Below are positions 63,075 to 64,000 of a stretch of 64,000 nucleotides of DNA, piece by piece. The notes below the pieces were generated by a model. The model was not told the DNA's origin. It worked only from the letters and a program-made list of their open reading frames with translations, and made no database searches. The DNA comes from Phreatobacter sp. (GTDB taxonomy: Bacteria; Pseudomonadota; Alphaproteobacteria; Rhizobiales; Phreatobacteraceae): positions 682,001 through 746,000 of the forward strand of contig NZ_JAEULY010000004.1 of assembly GCF_016793595.1 (NCBI RefSeq), given 5' to 3'. Both the position numbers and the translations under genes were made by a program. How positions within the stretch are numbered: the stretch's first letter is position 1; every line of letters begins with the position of its first letter.

Positions 63075-63863
63075 ATGGACTTTGGCCTTTCCGACAAGAA
63101 GGCGCTCGTGCTGGCATCGAGCCGCGGCCTCGGCCTCGGCATCGCCGAGGCGCTGGCAGCCGAGGGCGCGACCGTGATGCTGGTCGGCCGCACCGCCGAC
63201 CGCATCAAGGCCAATGCCGAGGCGATCACGGCGCGTGGCAAGGGCAAGGCCTATGGCATCGCCGCCGATCTCGGCGCGCCGGGCGCGGTGGACGAGATCG
63301 TCGCCCTCGCCGAGAAGACGCTCGGCCAGATCGACATCCTCGTGAACAATACCGGCGGCCCGCCCGCCAAACCCGCGACCGAAGTCGCCGCCGACGAATG
63401 GGGCAAGCTGTTCAAGGTGATGGTGGAGCCGGTGTTCCAGATCACCGCCAAGGTGCTGCCGGGCATGCGCGCCCGCAAATGGGGCCGCATCCTCACCGTC
63501 GCCTCCTCGGGCGTCGAGAACCCGATCCCGAACCTCGCGCTGTCCAACGCGCTGCGCTCGACCATCGTCGGCTGGTCCAAGACGCTGTCGACCGAGGTTG
63601 CCAGGGACAATGTCACCGTCAACATGATCCTGCCGGGCCGCATCGCGACCGATCGCATCAAGGAGCTGGACGAGGCCAATTCCAAGCGCTCGGGCAAGTC
63701 GATGGAGGAGATCCAGACCGCCTCGATCGCGACGATCCCCGCCGGCCGTCTCGGCACGGCCGACGAGTTCGGCGCGACCGCCGCGTTCCTCTGCTCGAAC
63801 CAGGCCGGTTACATCACGGGCTCGAAGATCCGCGTCGACGGCGGCGCGACCAAGAACGTGTGA
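63075..63863 (+). CDS. SDR-like oxidoreductase homologue lacking the Tyr-x-x-x-Lys motif
   Basis: A 262-aa Rossmann-fold protein of the SDR superfamily. The dinucleotide motif is altered (LASSRGLGLGIAEALA rather than TGxxxGIG) and the catalytic region reads NPIPNLALSNALRSTIVGWSKTL, where the usual Tyr is replaced. This fits the atypical BKR-like subgroup, which is known to miss the tetrad. NNTGG and the end IRVDGGATKNV are normal. GGAGGA precedes ATG 63075. Activity is unclear. Confidence 0.88.
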   Translation: MDFGLSDKKALVLASSRGLGLGIAEALAAEGATVMLVGRTADRIKANAEAITARGKGKAYGIAADLGAPGAVDEIVALAEKTLGQIDILVNNTGGPPAKPATEVAADEWGKLFKVMVEPVFQITAKVLPGMRARKWGRILTVASSGVENPIPNLALSNALRSTIVGWSKTLSTEVARDNVTVNMILPGRIATDRIKELDEANSKRSGKSMEEIQTASIATIPAGRLGTADEFGATAAFLCSNQAGYITGSKIRVDGGATKNV

Positions 63864-63873
63864 TCCAAAGCCT

Positions 63874-63915
63874 CGCCGCCTGTTCCGTGCGCTGATGCAA
63901 ACGGGACAGGCGGCG
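63874..63915 (+). terminator. Hairpin after the SDR-like gene
   Basis: Arms of about 15 bp (CGCCGCCTGTTCCGT and ACGGGACAGGCGGCG, one mismatch) enclose a 12-base loop, 11 bp after the stop. No T-run follows. It probably shapes the 3' end of the transcript. Confidence 0.5.
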
Positions 63916-63987
63916 GTGCGGGTCGCCACCGGCCCGAACCCGCGCTAGCCTCGCAACATCATCCCGATGCGAAGCGAGGAGCGTCCC

Positions 63988-64000
63988 ATGTCCTTCTCTC
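63988..64000 (+). CDS. Start of a further gene, cut by the window edge
   Basis: ATG at 63988 is preceded by GAGGAG about 8 bp upstream, and four codons (MSFS) are visible. The product cannot be identified. Confidence 0.5.

Overview
This window is GC-rich chromosomal DNA from an alphaproteobacterium, most likely of the order Hyphomicrobiales (Rhizobiales). The main support is the conserved chain miaB-phoH-ybeY-corC-lnt-praR-like regulator-metK-trmB on the minus strand (53156 down to 44231), a SAM-II riboswitch in front of metZ, the double-domain dCTP deaminase, a CtrA-type box, and palindromic intergenic repeats of a kind common in that order. The genus cannot be fixed from the sequence alone. 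No rRNA genes, CRISPR array, complete insertion sequence or prophage is visible. The window looks like core chromosome with mild accessory variation.

Left part (1-16.4 kb): a molybdate uptake locus (modA, modC, then a DUF3574 lipoprotein) that lacks the modB permease, with a ModE-like palindrome before modA. Divergent to it is a GbsR/MarR-type regulator co-transcribed with a cyanide-insensitive type bd quinol oxidase (cydAB), with a perfect palindrome in front. Next come a histidine kinase and Rcp1-type receiver pair, a cytoplasmic chemoreceptor with two near-identical PAS domains behind a CtrA-type box in an AT-rich gap, a secreted HExxH protein, a CoA transferase, an orphan amino-acid binding protein, an L,D-transpeptidase, small lipoproteins or secreted proteins, an orphan receiver and tRNA-Gln.

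Middle part (16.6-44.2 kb): an acyl-CoA ligase; a block of membrane proteins with an M48 peptidase (DUF898/YjgN, M48, DUF1499); an M20 carboxypeptidase; a small cysteine protein; tRNA-Pro; patatin; a HAD phosphatase; threonine synthase; and a branched-chain-type ABC transporter operon (livFGMH with a binding protein) split by a VapBC module whose toxin has lost its middle. Then nth, DUF2244, a YbaK-type deacylase, an NAD-binding protein, a VOC protein, an Ada-like alkyltransferase, a MATE exporter, pyrD, metZ under SAM-II control with a terminator, dcd, an M20 amidohydrolase and a FecCD-type transporter without a binding protein.

Right part (44.2-64 kb): tRNA modification, SAM synthesis and the envelope/RNA-processing chain, then a methyl-accepting chemotaxis protein, an oligopeptide-type ABC transporter (binding protein and two permeases but no ATPases), xseB, an HDAC-like deacetylase, a DUF1194 secreted protein, a Tat-exported VOC protein, a LysE exporter and an SDR-like protein without the catalytic Tyr-x-x-x-Lys. 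Methionine and SAM metabolism recurs (metZ with riboswitch, metK, trmB, miaB). I see no convincing new multi-gene defence or mobile system. The most unusual signals are the modB loss, the truncated toxin, the two regulator palindromes, the SAM-II attenuator and the DUF898-M48-DUF1499 block.
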